Positions 1 through 13,183 are shown, counted from the first letter of the stretch. The stretch is 64,000 bases of DNA from Reticulitermes speratus (GCA_021186555.1 JAJKFL010000004.1:6934001-6998000), one strand, 5' to 3'. Made by a program: numbers and translations. The notes: a model not told the origin generated them from the letters alone.

Positions 1-1578
1 CTCATGCATACAGGACCTTTTGTTTTGTTTCTTGTATTCCAGTGCAGGCGTTCTCTATGTTTCTGCTACGGTCCTTGCATACAGTGGGTTGCTGCTGTTT
101 AATTGCAAATGTCAGTTAATTTTGGCACACTTTCTGAAATTAATGCAGGACATACCAGTTGTGATATGAAATCTTTTTTCTTACATGTTTGAAAAATTAG
201 GGTGTTGTATTTTAATGTGATATTAAAATTTATTGATGTGTAGGGAAAGCCAAGAAGGATTTGTGTAAGATGTTGTAAATTTGTTGCTTTAGAACTTTTG
301 TCATGCAGTAAATAAGGATATGATGATAAAGAATGATTTTTAGCAAAGACATAATCATAGGTAGCTTTAAGAATCAGGGTATTAATTTCATAGTGTTTGC
401 ATGTAATCAGTAGTAATTAATTGATACATGCTGTGAATGTAGCACTTTTTCTTGTAAGTTGGATGCCTTGCTGTGTTATCACATTATGCATGCACCATAT
501 TTTAGCAATTTTCTGATCTTATTTTACCATACTTATTATCACTCCACTGAGCATCAAGTTCTGTAAAATCTTTGAGTTTGCTGTTCCATCATTACTGCCT
601 AAAATTTAGTGACTGAATCTGTACTGTATTGAATTTGATACAAAATCTGCAGTTTTCTTGCTCTTATGTAATACCTCCTCTAGATATTTTGCAAATGCCT
701 ATGTTGCTAGCGATTAGCAGTAGTAGTAGTAGCAGCAGTAGTAGTATTAGTAGTGGTAGTAGTACGTAATAATATCGATGATAATACATATTAATATTAA
801 TAACATAGATATTTCCTGAACAAAAATATCTGCCTTTATTTCTGCTTATCTTTTGTGATGAAATATTAACATTAACTGTGATAAGAAAATGATGTTTTAG
901 TTAATGTGACAGTAAATATTAATTAAGAGTTGTCATTGTACTGCAAATCATCTTAATCGGAGAGAAAGGTTTAAATGTAGTTAGGTCTTCAGCATATGTA
1001 TAAAAGTAACATGAATATCAGAAACTTTATGTATGTCTTTACTCTTTCAGTGGTACCACATCTACAGCTGCTGAGTGCTTATTATCTATAGCCTTTCCAG
1101 TGTATCCCCTGAAAAGTTATGCATTTCCTTTCATTTCTGTAGATTTTTTTCAATGTAAGGTCATTATTTTACAAGCAGTATGATTTAAGATCTCTGAAGA
1201 TACAGTGTTACACTTGCAAATGTAACAACCAATAAACATACATTTCACTGTGTACAGGGTAGCTGAAGCTCCACAATTCATAATCTGTTCTGTTTTTCCA
1301 GTATATAATTGCTTATATAAGGTTTTACCTTATTTATATGGCTTTTAAACTGTAAGTGGGTAATGCATGTGATAAGGAAGCAACAATACACTGATTGTCA
1401 TTGGTTGCATTCCTGCTTTATGTGTGGTATAGCCTATGGTTGAATCACCCCTGAGATTAACCATCCTGAAGCTTTTGAAGGATTTCTTTAGTCCCTCCAG
1501 ACCAATGCATGTGGTGCCCCTCCTTTCACAGTTGTTCAGTTTATTATTCACATTCTTTCTACCATTTGATATGTTATC
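1..1578. other. CpG-poor, AT-rich non-coding DNA
   Basis: I see only the AGT microsatellite and no supported exon. T exceeds A on this strand. It could be intron or 3' untranslated sequence of a plus-strand gene. Confidence 0.4.
715..765. repeat. AGT trinucleotide microsatellite
   Basis: Interrupted (AGT)n/(AGC)n run. Confidence 0.85.
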
Positions 1579-1733
1579 ATATTTACCCGAATATAAGGTG
1601 ACCCAGCATATAAGACGACCTTCCTTCACAGTCTTCAATTTTTCAGGAATATACTTACATGGAATGTGTTTACTCCCCCCCATTTTTCAGGTGAAAAAAT
1701 GGGAAATATTCTTGTCTTATATTTAAGTAAATA
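1579..1733. mobile_element. MITE, ATATAAG inverted-repeat family (copy 1)
   Basis: Both ends carry ATCATATTTAC followed by an AATATAAG(G/A)-type motif in inverted orientation. A second copy lies at 3645-3803. The family resembles widespread short DNA transposons that begin TTTAC..GAATATAAG. No coding capacity. Confidence 0.6.
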
Positions 1734-3644
1734 TGATGCATCCTGTATCTAAGAATCAGTCCAATGACAAACTGCTTATGTGCATTAGAGAAAGTGTCTT
1801 CCATGGTAAAAGCATGGGACTAAAAGTGGAACTTTGTGCCATTCACTGGAATACAGAATTCGTGTTTGTTGTATTTTTCATGATGTGTTCTATGGTTTGC
1901 GTGTAACTTTTGTTACATGTCACACAGATTAGGATATGCAGTTGTAGAAATATCCACACTGTCTCAGCTGTTTGTTGGCAGCTTGTCTGATGACATGAAA
2001 AGTGACCATAGAAAGAAATTCCATGGATTGACCCCTTAAAGAACTCCCCTGTATTATACTTCTGTCTCTATTGTAATTCCCTACATTCCTTTTGTCATCT
2101 ATCAGGCATGAATGTCCCTGTAGACAGAACCATAAAGGCATATTCTGGTACTATTTTAGAGGACATTCTTGATTGTAAATCATGCTTTTGGCTTGTATGG
2201 TTACTAGAAATTCTGAGTGCATCATAGGTTTTCATTTTCTGTGGATGACCGATCATACTTGTGCATGAAGGAAAATGACTTTTTGACCGTTTCAAAATTG
2301 CTAGGCTGGATATATATAACTTTTATAGCATCAGAATTTAGGTAGTGTTCAGTTGATATAAAGACTGATATTTTTGGCATTGAACTGCATAGTTTGTTAC
2401 TAAACTGAATTTCACTTTCTTGTGTACTAAATATGCTGGGGTAGCATCTAAATTGATGCTGCCTTACAGTTTGTAATTATTGTACTCTGCTCCTTACTGA
2501 AAAATCATTTAGGTCTGAGGGCTGAATATTGTTATTTGGGCATGTGATCTCAAACTCAGATCAGATTTCTTACATAATCCAGCATTGTTTTAAAACATTT
2601 TCTTAACCTTTTGTTTCATTGTGTAACAATTTTAAATATGAAGCCAGGTTTGTAAACTTAGGTGGATCCAAATTTCAGATTGTAGTCTAGTGAGAAGTAA
2701 TTGAAAAATTTCCATTGATTGTTTCGAAGCAATTTTTGTTTGCAGGGATGTGAGGATGTACACGGATGAATGTGTTTGTCGTTAACAAAAATGTGGCAAG
2801 GGTTCCCAATATAAAATCTAAATTGGTTTCCAGAATGTCTTCATGGTGGGTTCAACTGAGTGAAATGTGATGCTCATCGCTGGGCTGGGACGGGTTAAAG
2901 ATTATAGCATTATTTGTTTCTGTGGATGCTGATACCTCTGAATTCTTTTTTATCATATTGTAATGTGAGGATAAAACATTCCAAAAATATTAATTTGTTT
3001 TCATTGGTGTACTGATGATACATAAATGGTATTTGCCTTTGGGGCAGTCATGGCATTGTTGTTATTGTGTAGTTTCTGACATTCACATAAAAATGAAGTT
3101 ATAATATGATTTATAACTTAGTGCTACAAGTTTGTAGAAAATAGGTTTCTCAGTGTAATGTATTCAATATTTATCTTCTTGTAATGATGCTTAACCAAGT
3201 CATGGCCAGTTGAAATTAACACCCCTAGTGCTGGTGTTCAGAAGGGCACTTGTCAGAGCAGGTAATTATGGAGATGCAATCAATGATGCAGACTGACCAA
3301 GTAATGTCAAAATCATTTGTCAGGATTAATTTATTCAGTGTTTATGAGCTTTGTTGGATTAAACTTGAATTTAATATTGTGTGTTGTAAAATACATTTTT
3401 GAATACTTGCCATGTTTGGCAATGAATGTGAAAGCCATAACTGAAATCATTAAAAAGTTAACTGTCAAGGAGTTGCCCTGATCATATTATGGCATTGGTG
3501 TTCAAACATGTGACATGCGAACAGTTTTGAGTGTTCATTACAGTAATAAAAGATGACAACATCAGCAGACTAAGAATTTCTTTATCTGCATGCATTATTA
3601 TCTTTGATACTATTTTGTGTATGTTGTAGGAAATGCTTATGTGT

Positions 3645-3803
3645 ACCATATTTCCTGAATATAAGGCAACCCTCCTTCACATCTTCATTTTTCAGGAAAA
3701 TACCTATACAGAACATGTTTTACTTTGAGTGCAGTTATAAGGTAGTCCCCCATTTTTTAGATGATGAATTACAAAAAAATCTCTTCTATTCAAGTAAATA
3801 TAA
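3645..3803. mobile_element. MITE, ATATAAG inverted-repeat family (copy 2)
   Basis: Diverged relative of the element at 1579-1733: it shares CCATATTT..GAATATAAGG, CCTTCAC..CTTCA.TTTTTCAGG and the AAGTAAATATAA end. Confidence 0.55.
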
Positions 3804-3839
3804 AATTCCTTAATCTCTCCAGGTTTCTGTGTTCTTGCT

Positions 3840-4310
3840 TGGTAGGAAGTGGGATGGCATAGTCAGTATAGTGACAGGCAATAGGCTGGACAGCCAAGGA
3901 GTTGTTCAATCATGCCGAGCAGTTGCAAGATATTATTTAATCTTTTCACCACAGTATCCAGACTGTCCTTGGGGCACACCCAATCTCTATTCAGTGGGTG
4001 CAAGGACTAAAGTGTCCAGGGCATGAAGCTGGCCACTTACCCCATGTACTTCTGAGATTAACCCTTTACAGCCCAAATCATTGTTGTGAATTCCAGCAGT
4101 CTGGTCCAAATTAATTTTCCAGAAAATTTCTAATCTTCAAAGTATACAAGCAGCCACAGCTTAATGAAGAACCAACATTGTGTGAAGTAACATGTCGATT
4201 TAGGCTCGACATTGGACCAATAAGGGTTAAGAATGCATGGAACTCTACTTCCGCCATCCCATATGCCTTCGTGGCATGCACAAGGACAGCTGTACAAAAG
4301 TTCTGCTTGC
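3840..4310 (+). mobile_element. SINE C, decayed copy or copies
   Basis: The head is diverged (GATGGCATAGTCAGTATAG), the body has GGGGCACACCCAATCTC, and a tail with CCCATATGCCTTCGTGGC lies at about 4188-4310 after an intervening stretch. It could be one interrupted copy or two. Confidence 0.5.
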
Positions 4311-5734
4311 TCAGTGACAATATGTGGTTTGCATAGCACACAATATCTGTATTCTCCATTGTTTCCTTGCTTGGCGACAGTTTAATATGTAAAGCAATCA
4401 CTGTACAGTGCTGCAGTCGTGATACAGATGTGTGATGTCCCATTGTTTCATACTTGCAGTACCTCCTCCCCTGCTCTCAGTAGGAATCTGTATTCACAGT
4501 ATTGTCATATAGGTTAAGTAACAGCATTATTTCAGTTCAGTGCATTTCAGAAAAAGAGTGACAAATAATAAAGTTCACTAGTAAAATGTCTTGAGTGATG
4601 TTCGGCCCAGAGAGTGCCTGGTTATTATATTACTCATAGTACATGGTGTTGTGTCCTGAACCTGATTATTATAGCCACTACAGAGTGAATATGTTTTCAT
4701 TTTTCATCATTTGGTTTCTGTTGTTAACTATAACACTTAGCAAGTACAAATGCTTCAATACTTTTCAGTGCATTAATGTTATTTGTTTACAACAAGAAGT
4801 AATATAATATAAATAGGTGTAAGATTTGATGCTTTCATGGCACTGACTATGAAGATTACTTATTAAGTTCCATAAAATGTGGAAGAAGGGCCATTATAAA
4901 TTTAGTCTTTCTGCTTGAAATGGTTTGTAACAGTCTCGAGATTTCTGCCTTGTAACTGAGCAGTACTTGATTTTGAAGGTGATCTTTGTTATTAAGAACT
5001 TAGGTTTCAAGATACAGCATGTGAAGTTTTTAGGACACGAAAACGGTTACATCCTTGAGTGATTCATATTGACACAGCAGATTGCCCAATGAGATTTATC
5101 CCATTGTGATTCAGTAGTACATATTTAAAATAATGTTTAAAATGGGAGTTCTTCCTTGGATTATGTTGTAATGATACTTTTTTCAGTATGTAGCCCCTTT
5201 GGTCTTATTTGTGTGCCTTTGTTCATTAAATAGTTCCAACAGCTTTATTCCATGTTGAGTGTGACTCTTGTTATGGATTGGCCTAAGCCAGTGTTTTGGG
5301 GATTGATTTCCTAGGACTCCCAACAGTCAGTTCATGCTTGTTGGATTAGATGATTTATGTAATGGGAATCAGGTGCAGACTTAGGTTCTAGATGAGACAG
5401 AATCATTTTGGTCATTTCTCATATGTTCCTCATCCTTTAGAACTTTTTTGAGTGTGAAGTGTGCCAAGTCTGTAGCTATGGTTTTGGAATTCATGTTAAA
5501 ATACAGCTGTGTGTTTGTGCATGTGTGCATGCATGCACATGTGTACCTGGCTTAAGGAACAAGGTTATAATATCTAGTAACTGTTAGACTCTTATGCTTT
5601 GTGTGGTCAAATGATGGAAAAATACGTACACTTATTGGAATATGTGTATTTCCATTTTGCATGTGTAATGATACCTTGGCACACAGAGAAACCATTGGCT
5701 CAGACTGAAATACTGTACAGCCTTCATTGAACGG
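4311..5734. other. CpG-poor non-coding DNA
   Basis: No gene or clear repeat; a short TG/CA-rich stretch (about 5505-5550) is the only simple sequence. 1734-3644 is similar. Confidence 0.4.
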
Positions 5735-6115
5735 ACTAACAGGGGGAGTGGTTGGTCCTATAATGCGGATTGTCCGCTACTTCTGAATTATATATAGCAT
5801 AAAAAGTCGCCAAAACAGTAATACAGTACTGCATATATAACATTAATGCATACGCATAATACTGTACACAACTGTCCTGTTAGCACTATCACTTTGTCTG
5901 GAAGCCATCGTTAATTGGAATTAATAAATTTCAGGTAAATATAATAAATCGACGATCCAAGTTATGAAAAGAGCAATACACTACAACCTCCACGCGAGTG
6001 TCAGCAAAGACTGAGCACGTGTCTTTGTCCGCCACGTAGCGGCCACTTCGCTGATTAACAGTCAAGACTGCTAATTTCACATATTCCCATTGCGGACGAG
6101 AATTTTGGAACCAAC
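5735..6115. mobile_element. possible pogo/Tigger-like MITE
   Basis: Partly matching inverted ends (GTTGGTCC..GCGG..TCCGC at the left, its rough complement around 6090-6115 at the right) enclose a CpG-rich stretch that stands out from the CpG-poor surroundings. This suggests a later insertion. The end match is imperfect, so the boundaries are approximate. Confidence 0.35.
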
Positions 6116-6340
6116 AGATTTCATCCGTTATTTCTGAAATCCATACATAAGTGGTCCATTAATTTGAGGGTTTACAGTATTTTTTTGCACCAATTCTGAA
6201 TTCTCTTGCAGCTCAACATTGTATAATTGGCAATTTCCTGTACTGCATGTACCAAGTAATGCAGGATAGGGATATGTAAACCTTTGGCAGATATAGTTAC
6301 CAAAATATTGCTTTCTTTCAGCCAGCCATTTACAGTATAG

Positions 6341-6616
6341 ACTAAAGGTAAAGTTCACCCTAGAACAGGCCATGAAGGCCCAGAGGGGGAGTAAGGTATA
6401 GCTCTACTCTTTCTTTAACCTCAGCACTAGATGGGGGTGGGTGGTCAACGCCACGCCCCTGGCTGCTTTACCCCCGGGAATGACCCGGTACCCATTGTAC
6501 AGGAGGCTGGGTAGGGCCGGTCTGGACGGGTGCTGAAAATCTCGCCCCCACCGGGATTCGATCCCCGGACCGTCCAGCTCGTAGCGAGTTGCTATACCGA
6601 CTGCTATCCCGGCCCA
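6341..6616 (-). mobile_element. SINE B (tRNA-headed), nearly full length
   Basis: On the minus strand it starts GGGCCGGGATAGCAG and has a B-box-like GGGGATCGAATCCCGG, then a body with GCGAGATTTTC..GGTACCGGGTCA and a tail complementary to CCTAGAACAGGCCATGAAGG. The flanks TACAGTATAG and CACAGTGTAG are an imperfect duplication. Confidence 0.75.
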
Positions 6617-6730
6617 CACAGTGTAGAATGGTGTGTTATTTCCATAAAATGAATGTTAACACTCCTAATGATTTGTGTATAGGTTGGTATTGCCACTTAT
6701 TACATTATTCTCTGTGCCCACATTCTGCAG

Positions 6731-6860
6731 CTCTTGCCATGGTGAAGACCTGCCCCACAGCTGCAAGTGTAGTCCAGAATGTGCAGTGTCAGGTGTGCTA
6801 TGGGAGTATGGTTACAGTCATGATCCATATGATCTTGGAGCTTTTGCAACAGAAACATAG
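6731..6860 (+). CDS. possible last coding exon of an unidentified gene
   Basis: A strong acceptor (CCCACATTCTGCAG, ending 6730) is followed by an open frame of 42 codons ending in TAG at 6858-6860. The encoded tail is Cys-rich then aromatic: CHGEDLPHSCKCSPEC followed by GVLWEYGYSHDPYDLGAF. The composition looks like real protein, but I do not recognise the family and cannot find the preceding exon with confidence. AATAAA occurs downstream near 7309 and 8643. The region is CpG-poor, as expected for a methylated gene body in insects with gene-body methylation. A frame this short could be open by chance, so this is a candidate only. Confidence 0.3.
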
Positions 6861-7532
6861 TTTGTTGTGTAATGAAAATAAGCATTTTATTCTACATAAA
6901 TACACATATTGAAATGTTTAATTTGTGAATTTTCTTTTGCCTCTTAGTGTCTTAATGTTGATTGATTGCAGGCACAGCTACAGGAGGCTGCAGTTCTGTA
7001 AAAAGTTTGATTTATAACTAACCCTAAACTTTAACACAAATTTTAAATCATTTGTTTAGGGTACATATTGTTCTTTTAGCATCAAGAGGTTATGTAGAAA
7101 CATTCAGAGGTGTGCAAACTGTGTTTTGTTCTGTGTCAGGAATAACGCTCCAAAATTGTTCAACCTGGTTTGAATAGAGTAGAACGTAGTAAATTCTGTT
7201 GCTGCTGCTCATAGTAAAACTGGTGACTTCATGGGCCACTATGAACTTATGTTCAGTGTCTAAAACACTGGATTTGCATACCAAACACAGGAATGCCTTA
7301 AATGGAACAAATAAAATCGCAATATGACTGCAGCAAGGTGTGTTAGCATTAGTATTTAGTGCAGTTAATGTGACATGGGATGTAAGTGTGGTAGACCATA
7401 TGTAAAGTTGACATTAAGAATGTCAAACAGCCAAGGATTTTAGGTGTTTTTGAAATTTAAATCATCTTATGATGAATGTGGGTAAAAGTGTAGCCATGTA
7501 GGAACATATATGTGTTTTGTATTTCCTCCATG

Positions 7533-7600
7533 AAGAGTAGACCTATACCTCTACTCCCTCTCTGGGCCTTCATGGCCTGTTCTAGCATGACCTTTGCCTT
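7533..7600 (+). mobile_element. SINE B tail fragment
   Basis: Only the tail is present: TACTCCCTCTCTGGGCC, then TTCATGGCC, TGTTCTAG and CTTTGCC. It is old and in the CpG-poor part of the window. Confidence 0.65.
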
Positions 7601-8220
7601 TGTCATATTTCAGCAAAACAAATTCATGAGGTGGGTACTGGCTGAAATATCTCTGATTGGGTGAGTAACAAAGCAATGTCCAAATTTCATTCATACATCC
7701 ACATAAAGTCTTATTCCTGATGGCAGGCATTCCAGAGTTACAATTTATTATTCACGCTGCAATGTTGATATTTGTTTCTAGCTTCATTATCCCGAATGGA
7801 ATTTGTGTAGCACTGTGTTTTCTGCAGTTTGAGAATCAGATTCAAGACTTTCCAGTCCTAATTTGTGTGTGGATTTTTTACCCATGCCTTCATACAGTCA
7901 ATGGTACAGTCATGGTGCATTATGTGTGATTCAGTTTGGTTGGCTTGAATGTAGTATGTGTATTTCTGAACATGGCTGGCCCTTCCATGTGTTTTACAGA
8001 ATAGTCTTGTTTATCCCAATGTCATAGTTACTCGTCTTTGTGATCAGTGGTTTGTTTACTGCATGCAGATTATGCCTTCATTACACAGAGATGCAACGTA
8101 GTTTTACAATGCATGTTTGTGTGGATGTGTAGCTACTGTGTGTTTTAAAGTTTAATTGTTGGTGGTCAGATTAGAAACAACCACAATTATAAAGAATAAA
8201 ATTTCTTTCTGAAATAATGG

Positions 8221-8478
8221 TACAGGGGGGTCCTCCTTATCTGTGGTCACTTGGGACTGGAATATTTGCCACTTACATGAATCTCCTTTAAGCCGCATTA
8301 AGTGTGAACATTGTTGTAAAAAGAGATAACATGTGGGGAAATGGAGTGAAACAATTTTCTGTCCACAGATGCAGTCTGTGGAAGTGCAGGGAACTTTCAT
8401 GTAGAATTCTCAGAAATTTTGACCTGTATATCTGGGGAAGCATATTGGAGACTTGTGTAACAGAGACCCCCTGTTTGC
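8221..8478. mobile_element. possible pogo/Tigger-like MITE
   Basis: The start ACAGGGGGGTCCTCCTTATC and the end ACAGAGACCCCCTGT are roughly inverted, and the TCCTC.CTTATCTG motif resembles Tigger-type termini. The interior is non-coding and CpG-poor, implying an old copy. Confidence 0.45.
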
Positions 8479-8479
8479 C

Positions 8480-10406
8480 AAAAATCATTTCAGGTACTAA
8501 AATATTGAAACAATTTTTATTTTATGCCATGTTTATGTGTAACAAACATGATTTGACCACATCAACATGCAAGACATAGGTATGAAGTTTTCTTGTGATA
8601 AGAGTTAATTACAAACATTAAAAGTATATGTGTATAATGCACAATAAAAGCCTATTTTTTCTTTTGTATAATATGTAAGTTATGTATGCTTTTAGGATAA
8701 ATGATGAAATTGTGTTCTGAGCTGTTGAAATTGAAATCCTGGTAATGTGTTTGGTAAGTGAAAGAAATGTACTGTCCAATTATATGTACAAAACAGGAAG
8801 AAAAATGCATGTTTGTGGTAGAAGAGTGTTTCATTTAACTATCTGAATGTTACTTAGGCCAGTTTCATTTATATGTATGTTCCTTGGATTATGGTCAACT
8901 ACAGAAATTTTTCTGTAGGTACTTGTGCCAAGCAGTGATGATAATACATTTCATTTACTAGTAATAATAGTATTAGCAAAGTAATAATATATAAATCACA
9001 TTATTTGTAAGAGGCCAGTTTGTGCTGCTTTATTGCCTCCCATCTGAAGCATAAAGTTTATTTGAAAACAAACATATGCATCGGACATATAGCATAGTTG
9101 AAGGAAATGAGATGTATGACATCCCTTTAAATATCAGTGGAAAGGTCTGCTGGTAGAAATTGCTTGATGGAGAAGTGTTTTCGAAGTGTGAACTGGCTCT
9201 GGATAAGTCCCTCCAGTGGGACAGGAAGAGTACCCAAAAAAAGTCAAGGTGGGTGGATGTTAAGATGGGTTAGTTTTGAAATCTGTTTCGGTACTGTGAA
9301 TTAAATTGATGACATTCATTATATGCAATAATGGCAAATGATCAATGTAGATGTGATAACATCTGGGTTGTGAAATGCAGGGAAATGTGTTAGTTAAATA
9401 GAAAGGGGTGAAGAGCAGTACCATACCCCGTAATATTCATTTCATTGTGTTGCGTCGTGTATGAGATTAAACAAAAAAAAATCCGTATTGTGGCCCTTGA
9501 CACATTTGTGAAAGCGCTCGCATGTCGTAGACACATTCGTTTGTAATTGCAGCAGTCGACTGGACTGTGTGGAGAGTTGTAAACGTGTGGTCATAGATGT
9601 CACTGTTATTGCTTTGTTTGCGGGGCTGTTTGTCATTTCGCCATGTCCACGTTGACACTGCGGGTATTTGAATGTTTGGAATTGCGTTTTTCATGTCCCG
9701 GAAGATGGATTTGTGTTCACATACTAGGACATGGATAATAAGGAATCAGGATTAAAGGATAATCGAGTTCATTACGTAAGTCACGCCACATTGCATTTAT
9801 ACCTATATAACTTCAGGCTTTGTGCCATACAGAATGCAAAGATATTCAAGATTCAGTCAACCATATAGTGGTATATTAACTTGAAGTGCTGTTTATGGCA
9901 TGTAATTGAGCTCATGTTCTGCGAAATGTCTTGCACAGCATGTTTTATCCTTGGTTACTAACTTCCCTTGCCCGTCGAAAGGAGAACTGATCGCACTGTA
10001 GTTATGCACCGTTTTGAAGTTCCTGTTGACAGAGAATGTTTGTAATACTACTGGCAGTGTTTCAGTAAGGACCCCATCACTTTCATTGACATTGCCCAAT
10101 GTGAATGTACTTCAGGATCGAGAACAGTCGTTCTGTAAACTATGCATTTAGTTCGCGCAGTGTGGTTCTGACGTGAGTAAGGAAAACATGGCTGTAAGTT
10201 TTTTTTTTGTATTGTGTAATGATGAAGTTGTGAAGTTCTTAATACATTTCCTATGGCTTTTTTGTGGACATTATTTTTATGTTGATTCCGCGACTTGACA
10301 GTCTGCATGACTGGGTCATGGGTTACTAAATTGACGGTAACATGTCCGTCTGTGAGGTTATGTTGAAGTGCTACACATACGAAGGGAGTTCATAGTCTGT
10401 ACTTTG
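8480..10406. other. non-coding DNA across the CpG boundary
   Basis: No gene seen. CpG is rare up to about 9420 and frequent from there on. 6861-8220 is also unassigned apart from the SINE B tail at 7533. Confidence 0.4.
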
Positions 10407-10651
10407 TATCAATAGCCAGGCTCGTAGCGAGACCGTGAAAGAGTGGGTACAGTGGCTTCCAGTGGAGGTGTATGTATGTACATACGTCTATATACTTATA
10501 TAATGCTGTATCATACATATACTGTGTATATATTATCAGGCTCGTAGTCAGACCGTGAAACAGTAGATGCTGCGGCTTCCAGTGTGGGTGCATATACGTA
10601 CATACGTTTGTATACGTATATAATGCGCTGTTATACATATACTGTGTTTAT
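10407..10651. repeat. two-copy tandem duplication, 120-bp unit
   Basis: CAGGCTCGTAG(C/T) at 10419 and 10539 begins two diverged copies that share GACCGTGAAA.AGT and CATACATATACTGTGT. Each ends in TA-rich sequence. Confidence 0.8.
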
Positions 10652-10968
10652 ATATACTGTATGCATAAGCGTAAAAAGCGCCTTTGTCAGGACCACAAAA
10701 TGAATAGGCTACTTCAGTTACGTAATGCGTTCTATAGCATTGCACAAAACGTTTTGCATATACTGTACATAGATTTTTGAGAATGAGCAAGCTTACATAC
10801 CACAGTAGTATGCTTCGTGGATATCATGTGGCGCCAGCTCTCCAAACTGTAACCGAAGGTGCGATACACATCTCACCATAGGCAGAAGAGTCACGATGTT
10901 ATTTGAAGCTTCTGGACCATTGCTACGACAGGGTTCCCAGAAGTGGAATGCGCTATAGCACTCTAACC

Positions 10969-11148
10969 CAGTGGTAATCAACCTGTGGTACGCGTACCCC
11001 CGGGGTAGGCGAAGACATCTTAGGGGGTAAGTAAAATTAAAAAAAAATAAATGTATTATTTCATGATAAACACTGAATAATCAGGGCCAGATTTAGGGTT
11101 AGCCACGAGAGACCTGGACGTAAGGACATGCGATTTAGGAGCGCCATT

Positions 11149-11186
<38 letters not shown>

Positions 11187-11510
11187 TCTATGCGATTCTT
11201 ATCTGGGCGGCTAGTTTCATTTTATTCCACATAGTGCATATAATTTTGCTTTGCTAATAAACCTGTGTTCCTTTATTAATTTTTATATGATAGGCAATAA
11301 TATATTTGTTATTTAATAGCTTGATTCTCATTTTTTTCATTTAAAACTTAATATTTAATACATTGTTTTGGAAGTAATTTATTTAACTTATTTTAGATGT
11401 AGATTATAGACTATGTATAACTTCAATTATGCGCCAACAACTTTGGGGGTACAAAGTTGAAGAGAAGTTATATGTGGGGGTACGCGAACAAACAAGGTTG
11501 AATATCACTG
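10969..11510. mobile_element. hAT-type MITE with 8-bp target duplication
   Basis: The ends are inverted: CAGTGGTAATCAACC at the left and GGTTGAATATCACTG at the right, followed inward by GTACGCGTACCCCC and GGGGGTACGCG. The copy is flanked by CTCTAACC (10961-10968) and CTCTAGCC (11511-11518), an 8-bp duplication with one change, as hAT transposases make. The interior is AT-rich, has no coding capacity and holds a CT microsatellite (11143-11188). Confidence 0.75.
11143..11188. repeat. CT microsatellite
   Basis: (CT)n with one G interruption, inside the hAT MITE. Confidence 0.9.
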
Positions 11511-11518
11511 CTCTAGCC

Positions 11519-12589
11519 AACGCACCTACGCTTTCGCTATACTACTCGTAACTGGAATTATACCGCATTCTTTACGTGTGAATTTATTACATGTCCGTCG
11601 TTCGCTGCTGGCGCTCTGTGCCAATCGCATGTGTTTCTTTCTTTCTTTTTTTTTCTTTCTTCATGGATCGGTTTTATGATGTCTTCACGGAGCTAGCATG
11701 TTTGTCTGACATTTTACAAATCTGTGGTGGGTGCAGCAAGATTTGTAGTGGGTGCATCCACCTGGCTACAGGCCTGCCAGTAGCTCTTGTAAAGCACAGT
11801 GTTCGCTGTATGTACCACCTGCTATAACATTTTTCCCACACATAATACGATTCTCACAAACGCCGACTTACGCATCGAACACCATTCAGATGTTGGTCTT
11901 TGTAACGGAGACGGAGCGTTTTCTTTATGACGTAGGAACTGAATTGTTAGGCGCGTCTGCAAAACAAGTGCGGAACGCGACCTCGTTACGTCACCATGGA
12001 ACAACTAGGCTCTCACAGGACGGGGTTTTGCGAAATTGTACTTTATAAATCTATCGACGCAATACAATTTTGGTTGAAATCTGTGAAATGTAACACATGT
12101 TACTTGAAAATACGTAAATTTTTCTAACATATCTCTATATATGTCACTGACTTCTCCTTGGGTTGAGAAACGTTGCAGAAAAAAAAAAATTGTCATATGT
12201 ATTGTATTTCGAAATTGAAGATTATGGGAATTATTTGATATTACTAAGACTCTCCGAAGTGTTACATAAAGAGTATTAGAGTGAAGATTGCCGTCTTATG
12301 GCATGTAAAGCCTTGTCTGGTAAGAATATTTCGACGTTTCGGAAGCTCGTAATGCTGATGGAGGCAGCAGCCCCCAAAATACAGTAATCTTCATGTCTTC
12401 GCTGTGAGAACTTCACACATTGCAGAGATAAGAGTGGATTGTAGCCTATATGTATGGCATGGTTGGGAAAACATGAAATTTGGTTGGAAAACATGATAGG
12501 CAATGTACTATGACGTGATTTTATGGCGCATTCGCGTAATGTTTATACCTCCTCAGCTATCCCAACAGCCTGATACAATTTCACTCGAA
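11519..12589. other. unassigned DNA
   Basis: No supported gene. A half motif GACGTTTCGGAAGC at about 12331 recalls the hammerhead-like family. 12843-13183 and 13796-14639 are equally featureless. Confidence 0.35.
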
Positions 12590-12842
12590 GAGAGTGCCTT
12601 TTTGGCGATTTTATATCACCGGCAAAAATAAAAAGTGTTTTGATCTTGGGGGTCAAATGACGGATATTTTTGTTCGATTTTAACCAAATTTGGATCTTCT
12701 CGGCAGATTTTTATAATAGTCCTAATATAAAATTTCAATGAAGTCCGTCCAGTGGAAGCCGCGTTGATACATGCCGTTGGGCGGACAGACGGACATGACG
12801 AAAGTAATAGTTGCTTTTAGCGGCAAATACGAACGCGCCTAA
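12590..12842 (-). repeat. GCGTTCGCAA interspersed repeat (family J), diverged copy
   Basis: In sense it begins TTAGGCGCGTTCGTATTTGC, then CTTTCGTCATGTCCGTCTGT and CATTGAAATTTTATATTAGG. Other copies: 27702-28090, 39472-39835 and 56830-57232. Confidence 0.6.
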
Positions 12843-13183
12843 ATGCTTTTCTTTTTGTGGCGGTACGCGACGGTGTGGAATACGGTCAGCTTTATTGATG
12901 GTGACGCATTAGATGAATATTGTGAATTCAGAACTCGAGAAAAAAAATAGGTCCTGTTTGTTGTTTTTATTCCAACTATATTATCACAATAGGACACAGC
13001 AATATCAAGAAAAATCATTTTTATTATTTTTAGTATAACGACGGTGGGCATTGTAAAATTTTCTTACTGTCAGCGAGTGAGCACCGGCACGTTAAAAAAG
13101 GCACCGTTAAAAGTACAAGTGACGTCGACGTTACACACAGAAACACAGATTTGTGAATGGATGCAAATTTACCCATCCGTGCG

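Noticed and set aside
43..115. Possible exon after the acceptor TTTCTTGTATTCCAG at the left edge
   Set aside because: The frame stops after about 24 codons, there is no clear donor, and the peptide is not protein-like.
4111..4443. 110-codon minus-strand frame
   Set aside because: Overlaps the SINE C tail; the rest has no recognisable domain and the region is CpG-poor non-coding.
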